This document shows positions 54,378-63,704 of a stretch of 64,000 nt of DNA, piece after piece. The stretch covers positions 1,825,107-1,889,106 of the forward strand of contig NZ_BMCT01000001.1 in NCBI RefSeq assembly GCF_014635325.1, written 5' to 3'. Every line of letters starts with the position of its first letter. Position 1 is the stretch's first letter. This stretch comes from Azorhizobium oxalatiphilum (GTDB taxonomy: Bacteria > Pseudomonadota > Alphaproteobacteria > Rhizobiales > Xanthobacteraceae). Position numbers and translations under genes: made by a program. A model generated the notes under the pieces. The model did not search any database. It saw nothing but the letters and a program-made list of their open reading frames with translations, and was not told where the DNA came from.

Positions 54378-54629
54378 TCAGAAGATCTTCATGATGAACT
54401 GATTGCGATCTCCATCCGCCCCGCCGGCAACGCCATCCAGCGCCGCATCATCGAGCGGCTGGGCCTGACGGGGCAGGTCGGCGGCATCGACTCCATAGCC
54501 GGCTGCCCGCAGCAGCGTCGCGGCCGTCTCGGCGTCGGGGCAGGCATCGAGTTGCGGCGCGAGCCGGTCCCGCAGGGCCGTGTCGGCGTTCAGGTCCGAG
54601 ATGAGGCGCTCGATTTCCGCTTGTGCCAA
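54378..54629 (-). CDS. Nif11-type leader peptide, candidate RiPP precursor
   Basis: 83-residue peptide. The start is TTG, supported by GGGAG 7 nt upstream; there is no in-frame ATG nearby. Residues 1-70 form the Nif11-like leader: ALRDRLAPQLDACPDAETAA, AAGYGVDAADLP, and the closing PLDDAALDGVAGG, with a Gly-Gly cut site at the end. The predicted core is the 13 residues ADGDRNQFIMKIF; it has no Cys, Ser or Thr, so it is not a lanthipeptide or thiopeptide core. This leader type is recognised by C39-peptidase NHLM exporters, one of which is at the left edge of the window. No maturation enzyme lies beside it. Confidence 0.8.
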   Translation of the reverse strand: MAQAEIERLISDLNADTALRDRLAPQLDACPDAETAATLLRAAGYGVDAADLPRQAQPLDDAALDGVAGGADGDRNQFIMKIF

Positions 54630-54723
54630 AGATCCGCTCCCTGTTTGCGGGGCAGTCTAGCGCAGGCATGCCGTGAATCTGGTGGTATCGGGTGAGGCGA
54701 ACCGATTTTCAGGGAATAGGGTG

Positions 54724-54796
54724 CCATCCGGGCTGGGCTTGAACCAGCGTCCAGTCGGTTAGAGAGCCGACCGCTCTGCCACTGAGCTACCGGATG
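54724..54796 (-). tRNA. Atypical tRNA-like gene with 8-nt anticodon loop
   Basis: A cloverleaf forms: acceptor CATCCGG/CCGGATG (C1-G72), D stem GCTC/GAGC, T arm GCTGG/CCAGC around TTCAAGC, and a 5-bp anticodon stem GTCGG/CCGAC. That stem encloses eight loop bases, CTCTCTAA, instead of seven, so no anticodon can be set by rule. The base after the acceptor is G, and CCA is not encoded. It may be a tRNA pseudogene, a frame-reading variant or an assembly error in the CT run. Confidence 0.6.
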
Positions 54797-54830
54797 ACGG
54801 TTCAAGGGTGGCCCCGCCGGGGGCGTCGGG

Positions 54831-56183
54831 TCAACCCTCGCCGAGGCTGCGCAGCACCTCGGGCTTCATGGGGCGCCCGCTATAGGCGCCCATGCGCTTC
54901 AGCAGCGTCGCCATATAGGGATTGCCCACGCTGACCCCATGCACCAGTTCCGGCGTGGGATGGAAGGCGGCGACCGCCTTGCGGGGCCGGGGCGCGGACC
55001 AGCCGCTCTTCTCCGGATCGACACCATGGCGGGCGCAGGCGGCGGCGATGTCATGGCGTGTGCAGGTCTGCTCCATCTGCAGCACCTGCCACGGCTTTGG
55101 CAGATCCGCCCACACGCGCGTGTCGGGGTGCAGGCCGCCGCCCAGCCACGCATGGCCGGCGGCCACGTCGGCGGCCATCAGGCGCATCACCTTGCCGGGC
55201 ATCATCTGGTCGAACAGGGCATCCATGCCCAGCGCATCCACCAGCGCGATCCAGTGATCGCGCGCCCGGTTCCACGCTCCGGCCAGCACGTTCCAGGTGG
55301 AGCTGTCGTCGCCCCGCTTCACCACCATGGTGGCGAGGTTGATGGAGGAGCGCCGCCAGACAGCCTCCAGCTCCTCCGCCGTGCCTGCGAGGATGGCGAA
55401 CCAGCGGCCGAGCAGGTGGCCTTTCTCGGCCTCGCTGAGGTGCGCCAGCACATCGGCGCGCGGGAAGACATGGGCGATGGCGAACCAGCGCGTCTCCCGA
55501 TCCGCGAGGCACAGCTCCAGCAAGGCGGCGGCGAGGTCGTCGAAGGGCTTCTGCTGGGCGCCGAAGGTGAATTCGCTGCGCAGCTTCAGGCGGGCCGCGT
55601 AATAGGCCACGAAGGCGAGCGAGGGCAGGTGGCCGCCGAACGTCTCCGGTGTCAGGTCCGGCGCCAGCGCCGCCTTGCTCACCAGCAGCAGGGGATAGCG
55701 CGCCTCGATGCGGCGGAAGGCGGCAAGGCGTGCCTCCAGCCGCCGGGCAACGCGGAACAGCTTGTCGTAGCGCCGCCGGGAGAGGTCGAGCCCGTGCAGT
55801 GTGCGGGCCTCCCGGTTCATGCGGTCGTCGCGGAAGCCGGCTCCGGCGGGCCGGTTGATCAGCATGTTGAAGGCCGAGAGCAGATCTTCGGCCTGATCCA
55901 TGTCTGCGAGATCAGGCAAAGGCTTGCCGAGAAAGAGCAGCGCCAGTTCCTGCGCCTTGGCCACCTGCCGCTCCGGGGGCACCGGCGCGGGAAACAGCGT
56001 CGGCATGGACGACCAGCCGAAGCGGCTTTGCAGGGAAGCGGCCTTGCGGGCCTCGAACAAAGGCTGGAGGCGCCCGCGGAGGGGCTCTGGCAGCGCCTGC
56101 GCAATCAGATCCGCGACGGCTTCCGGCGTCTCGCGACGGGGCAGGGTGGCATGGAGGCGCGCGACGGCGTCGGGGGCATGCAT
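54831..56183 (-). CDS. Unrecognised protein of about 450 residues
   Basis: 450 residues from the ATG at MHAPDAVARLHATLPRR; a start 84 nt upstream is possible, and neither has a strong Shine-Dalgarno. It has no signal peptide or membrane helix and looks all-helical. Notable stretches are LDLSRRRYDKLFRVARRLEA, RYPLLLVSKAALAPD and, near the C-terminus, HGVSVGNPYMATLLKRMGAY. I do not recognise a family. Same strand as the tRNA-like gene and the Nif11 peptide, so a shared transcript is possible. Confidence 0.65.
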   Translation of the reverse strand: MHAPDAVARLHATLPRRETPEAVADLIAQALPEPLRGRLQPLFEARKAASLQSRFGWSSMPTLFPAPVPPERQVAKAQELALLFLGKPLPDLADMDQAEDLLSAFNMLINRPAGAGFRDDRMNREARTLHGLDLSRRRYDKLFRVARRLEARLAAFRRIEARYPLLLVSKAALAPDLTPETFGGHLPSLAFVAYYAARLKLRSEFTFGAQQKPFDDLAAALLELCLADRETRWFAIAHVFPRADVLAHLSEAEKGHLLGRWFAILAGTAEELEAVWRRSSINLATMVVKRGDDSSTWNVLAGAWNRARDHWIALVDALGMDALFDQMMPGKVMRLMAADVAAGHAWLGGGLHPDTRVWADLPKPWQVLQMEQTCTRHDIAAACARHGVDPEKSGWSAPRPRKAVAAFHPTPELVHGVSVGNPYMATLLKRMGAYSGRPMKPEVLRSLGEG

Positions 56184-56430
56184 GGCCGGCAGAGTAGCGG
56201 GCGAGGACAGGCGATCAACCCTCCCCATGCCGCAGGTCATGGACAGGCGGTAGCGGGCAGGCGTCACCCGCCGCTGGGGCAGTTCACAAGGGTGCGCGCA
56301 GGCGCATATGGGAGCGCTCTTTGCCCCGTTCTGGACTCAGTCTGGCGGTCCTGTCTCCCGGTTCGTGCGCCGCTGCACATTTCCGCTTTCCGCGCACGGG
56401 GGCGACTTCACCATCAGACAGGAGCCTGCC

Positions 56431-57036
56431 ATGCCGCACACCGCACGCCGCGAGTTCAACCGGATGCTGGCGACACTGGGCCTTGCCGGGGCGGCCGCCT
56501 TGTCCGCCCGCCCTGTGCTGGCCGCCGACAGCCGCCCCGAGGTGCTTCAGCTGGGGCCGAACGGCTGGGTGCCGAACAATGCCCACCTGCCGGTGCTGCA
56601 TTATCGTGGCGTGGTGGAGAGCGGCAGCACGCTGGACACCGCTTCCGGCATGGAGAGGCTGTTCCAGCACACTGGCTGGCCGGCGCAGTGGCGCAACGGT
56701 GTGTATGACTATCACCACTATCATTCGCAGGCCCACGAGGTGCTGGGCTTTGCCGGCGGCTGGGCGCGCCTGTTGCTGGGCGGGCCGGACGGCAGGGAAG
56801 TGGAAGTGTCGGCCGGCGATGTGGTGGTGCTGCCGGCCGGGACCGGACACTGCCGGCTGGAGGCGACGGGCGAATTCCTCGTGGTGGGTGCCTATCCGCC
56901 CGGCCAGCATTTCGACATCCGCCGCGAAGCGCCGACGCCTGTGCAACGGGAAACCATGCGCAGCCTCCCCTTTCCCGCTTCCGATCCCGTGGCGGGTGCC
57001 GGCGGGCCGCTGACGACGCTCTGGCGCACAGCCTGA
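56431..57036 (+). CDS. Tat-exported cupin protein (YjlB-like)
   Basis: 201-residue protein. The N-terminus [20 protein letters not shown] is a twin-arginine signal (RRxFxxxL) ending near LAAD, so export to the periplasm in folded form is likely. The cupin part resembles Yjl[37 protein letters not shown] with several histidines, and [20 protein letters not shown]. Start at the ATG 6 nt after GGAG. Metal-dependent function unknown. Confidence 0.82.
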   Translation: MPHTARREFNRMLATLGLAGAAALSARPVLAADSRPEVLQLGPNGWVPNNAHLPVLHYRGVVESGSTLDTASGMERLFQHTGWPAQWRNGVYDYHHYHSQAHEVLGFAGGWARLLLGGPDGREVEVSAGDVVVLPAGTGHCRLEATGEFLVVGAYPPGQHFDIRREAPTPVQRETMRSLPFPASDPVAGAGGPLTTLWRTA

Positions 57037-57193
57037 AGGCCGACGAGACCTCTCTGCATTGAAGGCCCAAGGTCGCTCATGCCGGGATCGTGAGCAGGCG
57101 CCATCTTGGTCATCTGCCGTTGCGTCACCAAGTGTTGAGCGCGGCTGCCCGTGTGGCGGCCCGTTCCGTGATCAGTGACAGAGGTGTCCTTAA

Positions 57194-57979
57194 ATGCTCG
57201 ACGTTCAGAAGCTCCTTGGCCAGTTTCTCGGCAATGCCGGCGCGCAGGCCGGCGGCTTCGGCGCAGGGCAGGGACAGCAGGGCCACGGGCAGCCCCGGCC
57301 ATCCTCCGGCGGTTCGCTCGGTGACACCATCGGTGGGCTGATCCGCACCCACGGTGCCTCGGCTCTTTCAGGCGGCATTGCCGGCGGGCTGGCCTCGCAG
57401 CTCTTCAAGGGCAAGAACCTGAAAAAATTCGGCGGCACCGCGCTGAAGGTGGGCGGCGCTGCGCTGGTGGCGGGTCTCGCCTACAAGGCCTACCAGACCT
57501 ACCAGCGCAACAATGGCGCGCAGGCCCTGCCGGGCGCGGCCCCGCTGCCGCAGAACGTTCCCAGCGTGCCCCAGACCGCCTTGCCGGCCCCCGAGGGCAC
57601 CGCCTTCCTGCCGCGCGGACAGGAGGAGGCGCGGGCACGCCTGATGCTCTCGGCCATGATCGCTGCCGCAAAGGCAGACGGCCATATCGACGCCGCCGAG
57701 CAGGAGGCGATCTTCGGCCGCATCGACGAGCTGGATCTCGATCCGTCCGCCAAGGGTTTCGTCATGGACGAAATGCGCCGTCCGCTCTCCATCGACACGC
57801 TGGTGGCCGGCGTTTCCTCACCGGAGGCGGCCATCGAGGTCTATACGGCCTCGGTGCTGGCCATCGACCCGGACCATCCGGCCGAGCGGGCCTATCTCGA
57901 CATGCTCGCCGCCCGCCTCAACCTGCCGCCGGAGCTGACCGCTCAGATCCGCCGCACGGCGGAGGAAGAGGTTGCCTGA
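57194..57979 (+). CDS. DUF533/TerB-like protein (YebE family)
   Basis: 261 residues. The N-terminal half is Gly/Gln-rich with a hydrophobic segment (VGGAALVAGLAYKAY, about 92-107). The C-terminal half is the TerB-like domain, LMLSAMIAAAKADGHIDAAE, whose acidic D-G-x-x-D residues would bind metal. It matches the DUF533/YebE family. Single gene between the cupin and LemA. Function not known. Confidence 0.88.
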   Translation: MLDVQKLLGQFLGNAGAQAGGFGAGQGQQGHGQPRPSSGGSLGDTIGGLIRTHGASALSGGIAGGLASQLFKGKNLKKFGGTALKVGGAALVAGLAYKAYQTYQRNNGAQALPGAAPLPQNVPSVPQTALPAPEGTAFLPRGQEEARARLMLSAMIAAAKADGHIDAAEQEAIFGRIDELDLDPSAKGFVMDEMRRPLSIDTLVAGVSSPEAAIEVYTASVLAIDPDHPAERAYLDMLAARLNLPPELTAQIRRTAEEEVA

Positions 57980-58129
57980 GGGCGCACGCGCGCCTCGGGG
58001 CCGTAGTGTCCCGGTCACGTAGCCGTTATAAGGAAACCCCGCCCACGGTGCGGATGGCGCATGCCGTCTTCGGTGCGACGTCTCGCGTCCAGCCGCCGTT
58101 CGCGCCCGTGGCCCCATGAGGAGTTTCCC

Positions 58130-58741
58130 ATGCCGATGCCCGCTATGAGCCTTGCCTCCCGCTTCCGCTTTCCGTCTCTTCTGGTGGTGGTGGGACTGGT
58201 TCTGGCGGGATGCGGCATCAACGCCATTCCCACCAATGAGGAACTGGCCAAGGCGCGCTGGAGCGAGGTGCTGAACCAGTATCAGCGCCGCGCCGACCTG
58301 ATCCCCAATCTGGTGGAGACGGTGAAGGGCTATGCGGCGCAGGAGAAGGACGTGCTCACCGCCGTGGTGGAAGCGCGCGCCAAGGCCACGCAGGTGAAGG
58401 TGGATGCCTCCACCATCACCGATCCGGCACAGTTCAAGCAGTTTCAGGATGCCCAGTCGCAGCTCTCCGGCGCGCTGGGGCGGCTGCTGGCCATCAGCGA
58501 GGCCTATCCCGAGCTGAAGTCGAACCAGAACTTCCTGGCACTCCAGTCGCAGATCGAGGGCACGGAGAACCGCATCGCGGTGGCCCGGCGCGATTATATC
58601 GAGGCGGTGCGGGTCTATAACACCGAGCTGAAGACCTTCCCTGGCTCCATCTGGGCGGCGACCCTCTATCGCGCCAACAAGCCCATGGAGACGTTCACCA
58701 TCTCCGAGCAGCAGATGCAGGTGCCCAAGGTGAAGTTCTGA
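58130..58741 (+). CDS. lemA: LemA family lipoprotein
   Basis: 203-residue LemA. The N-terminus has a lipoprotein signal ending VLAGCG, then the LemA coiled-coil domain with YQRRADLIPNLVETVKGYAA and NRIAVARRDYIEAVRVYN. Start at the ATG after GAGGAG; a longer frame lacks a Shine-Dalgarno. First gene of the lemA-TPM-TPM operon; such operons are known in many bacteria, but function is unclear. Confidence 0.92.
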   Translation: MPMPAMSLASRFRFPSLLVVVGLVLAGCGINAIPTNEELAKARWSEVLNQYQRRADLIPNLVETVKGYAAQEKDVLTAVVEARAKATQVKVDASTITDPAQFKQFQDAQSQLSGALGRLLAISEAYPELKSNQNFLALQSQIEGTENRIAVARRDYIEAVRVYNTELKTFPGSIWAATLYRANKPMETFTISEQQMQVPKVKF

Positions 58742-58755
58742 ACGGGGAGGGCGTG

Positions 58756-59601
58756 ATGCGAGTCATTCCCTTCGTTCCTGCCCGGCCGGGGCTCCGGCGT
58801 GGGCTGGCGAGCCTCTGCGGCGTGGTGCTGTGCGTTTGCCTGCTGGCGGGCGCGGCGCTGGCGCAACTGACCTTCCCGCCGCTCACCGGCCGCGTGGTGG
58901 ACGCCGCCCATGTGCTGGATGCCTCGACCTTCGCCAGTCTGCAGGCCAAGCTGGCAGGGCAGGAAGGTAAGACCTCCGACCAGCTGGTGGTGGCCACCGT
59001 TCCGTCCCTGCAGGGCACCTCCATCGAGGATTATGCCAACCGCCTGTTCCGGGCATGGAAGCTCGGGCAGGCGAAGGAGAATAACGGCGTGCTGCTGCTG
59101 GTCGCCCCCAGCGAGCGCAAGGTGCGCATCGAGGTGGGCTACGGGCTGGAAGGCATCGTCACCGATGCGGTGGCGAGCACCATCATCCAGACCAGCATCA
59201 TCCCTGCCTTCCGGGCCGGGAACATGCAGCGCGGCATCGTGGCCGGCACCGACGCACTGCTGGAGATCCTCAATCTCGATCCGGAAGAAGCCAAGGTGCG
59301 CGCCCGCGCCCTGGGGCAGAAGCCGGATTATGGCTGGGCGCCGTTCATCGTCTTCGCCGTCTTCATGATTCTGGTTTGCGGCCTGTTCATCCTCGTGGTG
59401 CGCTTCGCCATGCGCAACGGATGGGGCAACGGCGCAGGGCGCAGCGCCAGCTGGGAATGGACGAGCGCCACCGGTTGGCAGCGCTCTTCCTCTTCGTCCT
59501 CGTCTTCTTCCTCCTGGGGCTCATCCAGTTCCAGCAGCGGCGGCGGGTTCTCCGGTGGCGGGGGCTCGTCGGGCGGCGGCGGTTCGTCGGGGAGCTGGTG
59601 A
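58756..59601 (+). CDS. TPM-domain protein (YgcG family), exported
   Basis: 281 residues. Signal peptide to about residue 36 (VCLLAGAALAQ), TPM domain about 40-175 (GRVVDAAHVLDASTFASLQA, VLLLVAPSERKVRIEVGYGL), then a helix (FIVFAVFMILVCGLFILVV) and a Ser/Gly/Trp-rich tail. Start at ATG; GTG 3 nt upstream is also possible. It lies 14 nt after lemA and overlaps the next gene by 1 nt. Confidence 0.88.
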   Translation: MRVIPFVPARPGLRRGLASLCGVVLCVCLLAGAALAQLTFPPLTGRVVDAAHVLDASTFASLQAKLAGQEGKTSDQLVVATVPSLQGTSIEDYANRLFRAWKLGQAKENNGVLLLVAPSERKVRIEVGYGLEGIVTDAVASTIIQTSIIPAFRAGNMQRGIVAGTDALLEILNLDPEEAKVRARALGQKPDYGWAPFIVFAVFMILVCGLFILVVRFAMRNGWGNGAGRSASWEWTSATGWQRSSSSSSSSSSWGSSSSSSGGGFSGGGGSSGGGGSSGSW

Positions 59602-60227
59602 TGAGGCCAAGCGACATGGATCAGGACGCGCGGACGCGGATCGAGCAGGCGGTGATGGCGGCGGAGGCCCGCACCAGCGCCGAGATTCGCGTGGTGGTGC
59701 TCAACCGGCCGGCGGCCCCGGTGACGCTGCATGTGGTGGCGCTGGCCGCCTGCGTGGCGCTGGTGCTGCCCTGGCCGCTCGCCTTCCTCTTCCCGCATCG
59801 GGCCATGGACCTGTTCGCCGTGCAGGCGCTGCTGTTCGTGGTGCTCGGCGGCCTGCTGCTCGGGGTTCCGGCGCTCGCCCAGCTCGCGATTCCCCGTGCC
59901 GTGCGGCGCATGGCGGTGCGGGCGGCGGCGCTGGACCGATTCCTTGCGCTCGGCATCCATCTCACCGAATCCCGCACGGGACTCATGATTCTCGTCGCCG
60001 TGCCGGACCGCATGGTAGAGGTCGTGGCGGATGCGGAAGTGATGACGAAACTCGGTCAGGGCTTCTGTGATGAGGTCGTTCTTGCGGTATCCAGAGGTGG
60101 CGCAGGCGGGGATATCGCTGCGGGTCTGGTTGAAGGCGTTAACCATTGCGGTAAAAGGCTTTCGGAAACCTTTCCGGAGGTGCCCGGAGGCCGCAATGCG
60201 CTACCCGACCATGTGGTCCTCGCGTGA
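59601..60227 (+). CDS. Second TPM-domain membrane protein
   Basis: 208 residues, start overlapping the previous stop as TGATG. The N-terminal soluble part (RTRIEQAVMAAEARTSAEIR) and the part after residue 120 (LGIHLTESRTGLMILVAVPD) are the two pieces of a TPM domain split by two helices (about 44-66 and 70-95). Shares the family of the upstream protein but without a signal peptide. Last gene before the str promoter. Confidence 0.85.
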   Translation: MRPSDMDQDARTRIEQAVMAAEARTSAEIRVVVLNRPAAPVTLHVVALAACVALVLPWPLAFLFPHRAMDLFAVQALLFVVLGGLLLGVPALAQLAIPRAVRRMAVRAAALDRFLALGIHLTESRTGLMILVAVPDRMVEVVADAEVMTKLGQGFCDEVVLAVSRGGAGGDIAAGLVEGVNHCGKRLSETFPEVPGGRNALPDHVVLA

Positions 60228-60284
60228 TGCAGGTCCGGAGGGCCAAAAGTGCCGCGAAATGTGGCTTTGGAGGCCCTCCAGCCC

Positions 60285-60313
60285 TTGACGCGGGGCAGGT
60301 GGGAGGCTAGAAG
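60285..60313 (+). promoter_or_regulatory. Sigma-70 promoter of the str operon
   Basis: TTGACG, a 17-nt spacer and TAGAAG, in the gap between the TPM gene and rpsL. The -35 box and spacer length are close to ideal. The likely transcript start leaves a leader of about 365 nt before rpsL, with no gene seen in it. Confidence 0.8.
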
Positions 60314-60591
60314 CCCCTCACTTTCGCGGCAGGCGTCGACGTCTAAGCGATCGGAGCGGCTGTGCCGGCAGGCCTGAAAGGTCAGCCAGCAAGCCCCGAT
60401 CAGACAGTCGAAACGCTGCCAGGTACAGCACTGATAATCTCAAGTGCACGATCGCGTTTCCTGCCTTTCGGGGCTGTGTGCCGTGATCCTCTGTCGCGAA
60501 CGGGGTGCGCCCGCTGTGAAAACAGTGGTCCGCGCTTTTTCGTTCGTGGTCCCGCCGATGGGGTTTTCCCTGCCGGCGCGAAGTTTTCGTT

Positions 60592-60661
60592 GGCGACTTC
60601 GGTCGCCGCACCGTTGCGGTCCCTTCGGGCCGCGAAACATCAAGAATGCGGCGCGAGCCGC
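60592..60661 (+). other. Three tetraloop hairpins in the rpsL leader
   Basis: Ending 24 nt before rpsL, three tandem hairpins: GGCGAC-TTCG-GTCGCC (60592-60607, an extra-stable C(UUCG)G loop), GCGGTCC/GGGCCGC (60616-60633) and GCGGC-GCGA-GCCGC (60648-60661, a GNRA loop). Such structure just before the Shine-Dalgarno suggests translational control, which is my inference. Confidence 0.6.
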
Positions 60662-60685
60662 AGGTCAGGACGAGGCGAAGGCTAC

Positions 60686-61057
60686 ATGCCGACGATCAAC
60701 CAGCTGATCCGGAAGCCGCGGGAAGCGCAGAAGGCGCGGGACAAGGCTCCTGCTCTTCAGTCGAGCCCGCAGAAGCGTGGCGTTTGCACCCGCGTGTACA
60801 CCACGACCCCGAAGAAGCCGAACTCGGCGCTTCGTAAGGTCGCCAAGGTGCGGCTCACCAACAGCTACGAAGTGATCGGCTATATCCCCGGCGAAGGTCA
60901 CAATCTTCAGGAGCACTCCGTGGTGATGATCCGCGGCGGCCGCGTGAAGGATCTTCCGGGCGTGCGCTATCACATCCTGCGCGGCGTTCTGGATACCCAG
61001 GGCGTCAAGAACCGCAAGCAGCGTCGTTCGAAGTACGGCGCGAAGCGGCCGAAGTGA
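60686..61057 (+). CDS. rpsL: 30S ribosomal protein S12
   Basis: 123-residue S12. The conserved [13 protein letters not shown] (39-51) and [13 protein letters not shown] (84-96) are intact, with K43 and K88 as in streptomycin-sensitive strains. First gene of the str operon; AGGCGAAG lies upstream of the ATG. Confidence 0.99.
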   Translation: MPTINQLIRKPREAQKARDKAPALQSSPQKRGVCTRVYTTTPKKPNSALRKVAKVRLTNSYEVIGYIPGEGHNLQEHSVVMIRGGRVKDLPGVRYHILRGVLDTQGVKNRKQRRSKYGAKRPK

Positions 61058-61075
61058 TCTGGGGAGCTTGAGCTA

Positions 61076-61546
61076 ATGTCCCGTCGCCATAAAGCCGAGC
61101 GCCGCGAAGTCATTCCGGACGCCAAGTACGGCAACATCATCGTCTCGCGTTTCATGAATTCCATCATGAAGCACGGCAAGAAGTCGGTCGCCGAGAGCAT
61201 CGTTTACGGCGCGCTCGACATCGTCGAGGCCAAGGCCAAGAGCAACCCGCTGGAGATGTTCGTCTCCGCGCTTGAGAATGTTGCTCCTGCCGTGGAAGTG
61301 CGGTCCCGCCGCGTCGGCGGCGCCACCTACCAGGTGCCCGTCGAAGTGCGCACCGAGCGTCGCCAGACGCTCGCGATCCGCTGGCTCATCGCCTCGGCCC
61401 GCGCTCGCAACGAGAAGACCATGGTGGAGCGCCTCTCCGCCGAGCTGCTGGACGCTGCCAACAACCGTGGCAACGCCGTCAAGAAGCGTGAAGATACGCA
61501 CCGGATGGCGGAAGCCAACCGCGCCTTCTCGCACTACCGCTGGTGA
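61076..61546 (+). CDS. rpsG: 30S ribosomal protein S7
   Basis: 156-residue S7, the organiser of the 30S head. Typical stretches are [39 protein letters not shown] and [20 protein letters not shown]. It begins 18 nt after rpsL, as usual in the operon. Confidence 0.99.
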   Translation: MSRRHKAERREVIPDAKYGNIIVSRFMNSIMKHGKKSVAESIVYGALDIVEAKAKSNPLEMFVSALENVAPAVEVRSRRVGGATYQVPVEVRTERRQTLAIRWLIASARARNEKTMVERLSAELLDAANNRGNAVKKREDTHRMAEANRAFSHYRW

Positions 61547-61564
61547 TCGGAAGGAAGTTCTGTC

Positions 61565-63640
61565 ATGCCGCGTACGAACGCCATTGAGGACTACCGCAAC
61601 TTCGGCATCATGGCTCACATTGATGCCGGCAAAACCACGACCACCGAGCGGATCCTCTATTACACCGGCAAGAGCCACAAGATCGGCGAAGTCCATGATG
61701 GCGCTGCCACCATGGATTGGATGACGCAGGAGCAGGAGCGTGGCATCACGATCACCTCTGCTGCGACGACCGCCTTCTGGGAAGGCAAGCGCCTGAACAT
61801 CATCGACACCCCCGGCCACGTGGATTTCACCATCGAGGTCGAGCGGTCGCTGCGTGTGCTCGACGGTGCGGTGTGCGTGCTGGACGGCAATCAGGGCGTC
61901 GAGCCCCAGACCGAGACCGTCTGGCGCCAGGCTGACAAGTACAACGTGCCGCGCGTCGTGTTCGTCAACAAGATGGACAAGACCGGTGCGGACTTCTACC
62001 GCTGCGTCGAGATGATCGTCGACCGCGTGGCCGGCAACCCTGTGTGCTGCCAGCTGCCGATCGGTTCCGAGAACAACTTCAAGGGCATCATCGACCTCGT
62101 CCGCATGAAGGCGGTCGTGTGGGAAGACGAAGCTCTCGGTGCGAAGTTCCATGACGAGGAGATCCCTGCGGATCTCGCCGACAAGGCTGCCGAGTATCGC
62201 AACAAGCTGGTCGAGGCCGCCGTCGAACTCGACGACGACGCCATGGCTGCTTACCTGGACGGCCAGGAGCCGGACGTCGCGACCCTCAAGCGCCTGATCC
62301 GCCTCGCTGTGGTGACCCGGAAGTTCAACCCGGTGTTCTGCGGTTCGGCGTTCAAGAACAAGGGCGTGCAGCCGCTCCTCGACGCGGTGTGCGATTATCT
62401 GCCGAGCCCCCTCGATCGCGGCGCGATCAAGGGCATCGACTTCAAGACCGAAGAAGATACCGTCCGTCTCCCGAACGACGAAGAGCCGACCTCGGTTCTG
62501 GCGTTCAAGATCATGGACGACCCCTTCGTCGGCACCATCACCTTCTGCCGCATCTACTCGGGCAAGCTCGAGGCCGGCCAGGGCCTGCTGAACTCGACCC
62601 GCGACAAGCGCGAGCGCGTTGGCCGCATGCTGCTCATGCATGCGAACAACCGTGAAGACATCAAGGAAGCCTATGCGGGCGACATCGTCGCTCTCGCTGG
62701 CCTCAAGGACGTGCGTACGGGTGACACCCTGTGCTCGACCGAGAAGCCGGTGATCCTTGAGAAGATGGAATTCCCGGAGCCGGTGATCGAGATCGCCATC
62801 GAGCCCAAGTCCAAGGCGGACCAGGAAAAGCTCGGTATCGCTCTGTCCAAGCTCGCGGCCGAGGATCCGTCCTTCCGCGTGTCGACCGATCACGAGAGCG
62901 GCCAGACCATCCTCAAGGGGATGGGCGAACTGCACCTCGACATCAAGGTCGACATTCTGAAGCGCACCTACAAGGTGGATGCCAACATCGGCGCCCCCCA
63001 GGTGGCCTACCGCGAGACGATCACCAAGAAGGTGGACGTCGACTACACCCACAAGAAGCAGACCGGTGGTACCGGCCAGTTCGCGCGGGTGAAGTTCACG
63101 GTGGAGCCGAACGAAGTCGGCAAGGGCTTCTCGTTCGAAAGCGTGATCGTCGGCGGCGCGGTGCCGAAGGAGTACATCCCGGGCGTCCAGAAGGGCCTCG
63201 AGAGCGTGCTTGGCGCCGGTGTGGTTGCGGGCTTCCCGGTGGTGGACGTCAAGGTCCAGCTCACCGACGGTGCCTTCCACGAAGTGGACTCGTCCGCTCT
63301 GGCCTTCGAAATCGCGTCTCGCGCCGGTTTCCGTGAAGCCCTGCAGAAGGGTGGCGCGGTGCTGCTGGAGCCGATCATGAAGGTCGAGGTCGTGACCCCC
63401 GAGGATTACACGGGTTCGGTCATCGGCGATCTCAACTCCCGTCGCGGCCAGATCCAGGGCCAGGACATGCGCGGCAACGCGAATGTCGTGAACGCCATGG
63501 TCCCGCTGGCGAACATGTTCGGTTACGTGAACACCCTGCGCTCCTTCAGCCAGGGCCGCGCGACCTTCACCATGCAGTTCGACCACTACGAGCAGGTGCC
63601 GTCGAACGTCGCTCAGGAGGTTCAGGCGAAGTACGCCTGA
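61565..63640 (+). CDS. fusA: Elongation factor G
   Basis: 691-residue translocase GTPase. The P-loop is [19 protein letters not shown] (about 18-36); switch [22 protein letters not shown] and G4 [12 protein letters not shown] are present. Domain IV contains [20 protein letters not shown]. The length is usual. It follows rpsG by 18 nt and has a GAAGGAAG Shine-Dalgarno. Confidence 0.99.
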   Translation: MPRTNAIEDYRNFGIMAHIDAGKTTTTERILYYTGKSHKIGEVHDGAATMDWMTQEQERGITITSAATTAFWEGKRLNIIDTPGHVDFTIEVERSLRVLDGAVCVLDGNQGVEPQTETVWRQADKYNVPRVVFVNKMDKTGADFYRCVEMIVDRVAGNPVCCQLPIGSENNFKGIIDLVRMKAVVWEDEALGAKFHDEEIPADLADKAAEYRNKLVEAAVELDDDAMAAYLDGQEPDVATLKRLIRLAVVTRKFNPVFCGSAFKNKGVQPLLDAVCDYLPSPLDRGAIKGIDFKTEEDTVRLPNDEEPTSVLAFKIMDDPFVGTITFCRIYSGKLEAGQGLLNSTRDKRERVGRMLLMHANNREDIKEAYAGDIVALAGLKDVRTGDTLCSTEKPVILEKMEFPEPVIEIAIEPKSKADQEKLGIALSKLAAEDPSFRVSTDHESGQTILKGMGELHLDIKVDILKRTYKVDANIGAPQVAYRETITKKVDVDYTHKKQTGGTGQFARVKFTVEPNEVGKGFSFESVIVGGAVPKEYIPGVQKGLESVLGAGVVAGFPVVDVKVQLTDGAFHEVDSSALAFEIASRAGFREALQKGGAVLLEPIMKVEVVTPEDYTGSVIGDLNSRRGQIQGQDMRGNANVVNAMVPLANMFGYVNTLRSFSQGRATFTMQFDHYEQVPSNVAQEVQAKYA

Positions 63641-63704
63641 TCCTCACCTTCGACTTCACCGTTTCGCAAGAAATCATCGCCAGAGAGACCCAACGGAGAG
63701 TCCC

